Below are positions 62,905 to 64,000 of a stretch of DNA of 64,000 bases, in pieces. The notes beneath the pieces were generated by a model. That model was not told the origin of the DNA and searched no databases. It saw nothing but the letters and a program-made list of their open reading frames with translations. Positions within the stretch are counted from its first letter, which is position 1. Each line of letters opens with the position of its first letter. The stretch is from NCBI GenBank assembly GCA_017164015.1, contig CP071065.1:2446501-2510500 (forward strand). The letters run 5' to 3'. This DNA is from Nostoc sp. UHCC 0702 (GTDB lineage Bacteria > Cyanobacteriota > Cyanobacteriia > Cyanobacteriales > Nostocaceae). The translations under genes were made by a program, and so were the position numbers.

Positions 62905-63216
62905 TCACAACGATGCGACGCATTTTGTCGAGCGAATCTCCATCACATCCGAGATGTAACAAGTACCGCCAAACTTGTTAAGCAATGGTCTAATATTTTC
63001 TACCACAGGCTTGACGTTTTCTGGCATACAGAACGCGATAATGTAAACATTATCCAGCATCGTCATATCTAAATCTTCTGTTGTTCCTCGTAATCCTTTG
63101 CCAGCAACGTTGCGGATTATAGCATGATTATGTACACCTGATTTGTCTAAACTGTCTAAAATTCGGCTTAGTTCAAACGAATTGGCAATAATCTCTATCT
63201 TTTTAACTAAGTGCAT
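62905..63216 (-). CDS. sbtB: SbtB, PII-like regulator of the bicarbonate transporter
   Basis: A 103-residue protein: KKIEIIANSFELSRILDSLD, HAIIRNVAGKGLRGTTEDLD (T-loop region), NVYIIAFCMPENVKPVVENI, GGTCYISDVMEI. SbtB binds adenine nucleotides and caps SbtA. Its C-terminus ends RSTKCVASL, so the second Cys of the redox-sensitive R-loop (CGPEGC) is absent. It starts 4 bases after the sbtA stop. Confidence 0.9.
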   Translation of the reverse strand: MHLVKKIEIIANSFELSRILDSLDKSGVHNHAIIRNVAGKGLRGTTEDLDMTMLDNVYIIAFCMPENVKPVVENIRPLLNKFGGTCYISDVMEIRSTKCVASL

Positions 63217-63220
63217 ATTA

Positions 63221-64000
63221 TTACCTCCAAAATAGGTTAATTACGTACATATATAACGGAATTCCCACAATAATATTGAATGGGAATGTCACTGCCAGAG
63301 CTGTAGAAACATACAGACTGGGATTCGCTTCTGGAACAGTCAACCGCATAGCTGCTGGCACAGCAATGTAAGAAGCACTGGCACACAACACAGCGAACAA
63401 CAGTGAATCTCCTTGAGACATACCGATGATTTTGGCAATCACTAACCCAATGCCTGCATTGAGTATTGGAATTAGTATGGCAAATAAAATGAGGAAAACT
63501 CCGGTTTTTTGCAAGTCTTTAATTCTTCTGGCAGCCACCAGTCCCATGTCTAGTAAAAAGAAGGTGAGAACGCCATAAAACAAGCCTTGTGTAAAGGGTT
63601 CTAATACTTTCCAACCATGTTCTCCTGTTAAGAACCCAATCAAGAGGCTACCAACCAACAGAAAAACTGAACTGTTAAGAAATGCTTCTTTCAGCACTTC
63701 CGGCCAGGAAAATTCTCGTTTTTCATCAACAGAGAATAAATTCACCAAAATTAGACCAACAATGATGGCTGGAGATTCCATCAGTGCTAAGGCTGCCACC
63801 ATGTAGCCATCAAAATTAATGCCAAGCTCACTGAGAAAGGTGCTAGCCGTAATGAATGTTACAGCACTGATCGAGCCATAGGTAGCAGCGATCGCAGCAG
63901 CATCATAAATATCCAGCTTCAGTTTCAGGATAAAAAAGGTGTAAATTGGCACAAAACAAGCCATCAACATTGCGGCTAACAGCGTCAGAACTACTTCCTG
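63221..64000 (-). CDS. sbtA: SbtA sodium-dependent bicarbonate transporter, C-terminal part
   Basis: Partial: the frame is open to the window edge (64000), with codons there reading QEVVLTLLAAMLMACFVPIY. The visible about 259 residues contain several helices and the family landmarks ATYGSISAVTFITASTFL, MVAALALMESPAIIVGLILV, a central cytosolic loop, then ILIPILNAGIGLVIAKIIGM and CASASYIAVPAAMRL. It imports HCO3- with Na+ across the plasma membrane in low carbon. It heads the sbtA-sbtB-carbonic anhydrase operon. Confidence 0.93.
   Translation of the reverse strand, partial: QEVVLTLLAAMLMACFVPIYTFFILKLKLDIYDAAAIAATYGSISAVTFITASTFLSELGINFDGYMVAALALMESPAIIVGLILVNLFSVDEKREFSWPEVLKEAFLNSSVFLLVGSLLIGFLTGEHGWKVLEPFTQGLFYGVLTFFLLDMGLVAARRIKDLQKTGVFLILFAILIPILNAGIGLVIAKIIGMSQGDSLLFAVLCASASYIAVPAAMRLTVPEANPSLYVSTALAVTFPFNIIVGIPLYMYVINLFWR

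Overview
The window looks like chromosome of a filamentous, Nostoc-type cyanobacterium. The base composition is AT-rich, with very many GCGATCGC (HIP1) octamers. There are heptanucleotide STRR arrays, abundant small palindromic or MITE-like repeats, an SbtA/SbtB carbon-uptake operon, a PEP-CTERM protein and a soluble multi-GAF chemoreceptor. No CRISPR array, rRNA or phage is seen; one tRNA (tRNA-Ser-CGA) is present.

Layout: 1-6262 holds the end of an M24 peptidase, a galactokinase-cupin pair, a PhyH dioxygenase and a GH43-like hydrolase. 6316-11313 holds an ATP-grasp ligase with a decayed partial copy of itself, a secreted protein, a 5'-truncated asparaginase and a DUF2214 membrane protein. 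11754-22674 (minus strand) is the highlight: a complete lasso-peptide biosynthetic cluster with RRE (B1), protease (B2), a 4-helix membrane protein, a cyclase with a dead glutaminase site, three precursor genes, an HPr-kinase-like peptide kinase, a cupin-4/JmjC oxygenase, an ABC exporter, a nucleotidyltransferase and a glycosyltransferase. Each precursor carries the YxxPxLxxxGxxxxxT-type leader signature and an Asp at predicted core position 8. 23551-29462 has PhoD phosphatase, two Uma2 genes (one split by a MITE), a ParE/Phd toxin-antitoxin pair, an NRPS relic and a PEP-CTERM beta-propeller.

30721-36562 is a sugar operon with two unusual fusions (glycosyltransferase::UDP-galactopyranose mutase and GH1-like::RmlD-like) plus galE; with galK upstream this suggests galactose/galactofuranose-containing polysaccharide. 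36712-37415 is a gutted hflX. 37882-47674 is a chemosensory operon (REC-histidine kinase, CheW, four-GAF MCP, S23-type four-helix protein, CheA-REC hybrid, CheW). 47871-50747 is a sulfur locus (broken cysK, Rrf2 regulator, cysE, Crp-type regulator) that shares a putative operator.

51390-56901 is a gene graveyard: truncated IS630 and IS5 transposases, a MITE, decapitated secreted proteins, GC-rich VOC and SDR genes of probable foreign origin, and two junctions where unrelated genes are joined (DsbA-like::SDR and kinase::response regulator). 57448-61761 returns to ordinary genes (PadR regulator with a palindromic operator, trpS, metF-like). 62187-64000 is a tight sbtA-sbtB-Tat carbonic anhydrase operon cut by the window edge.

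All calls rest on reading the sequence and the translated frames; no database search was run.
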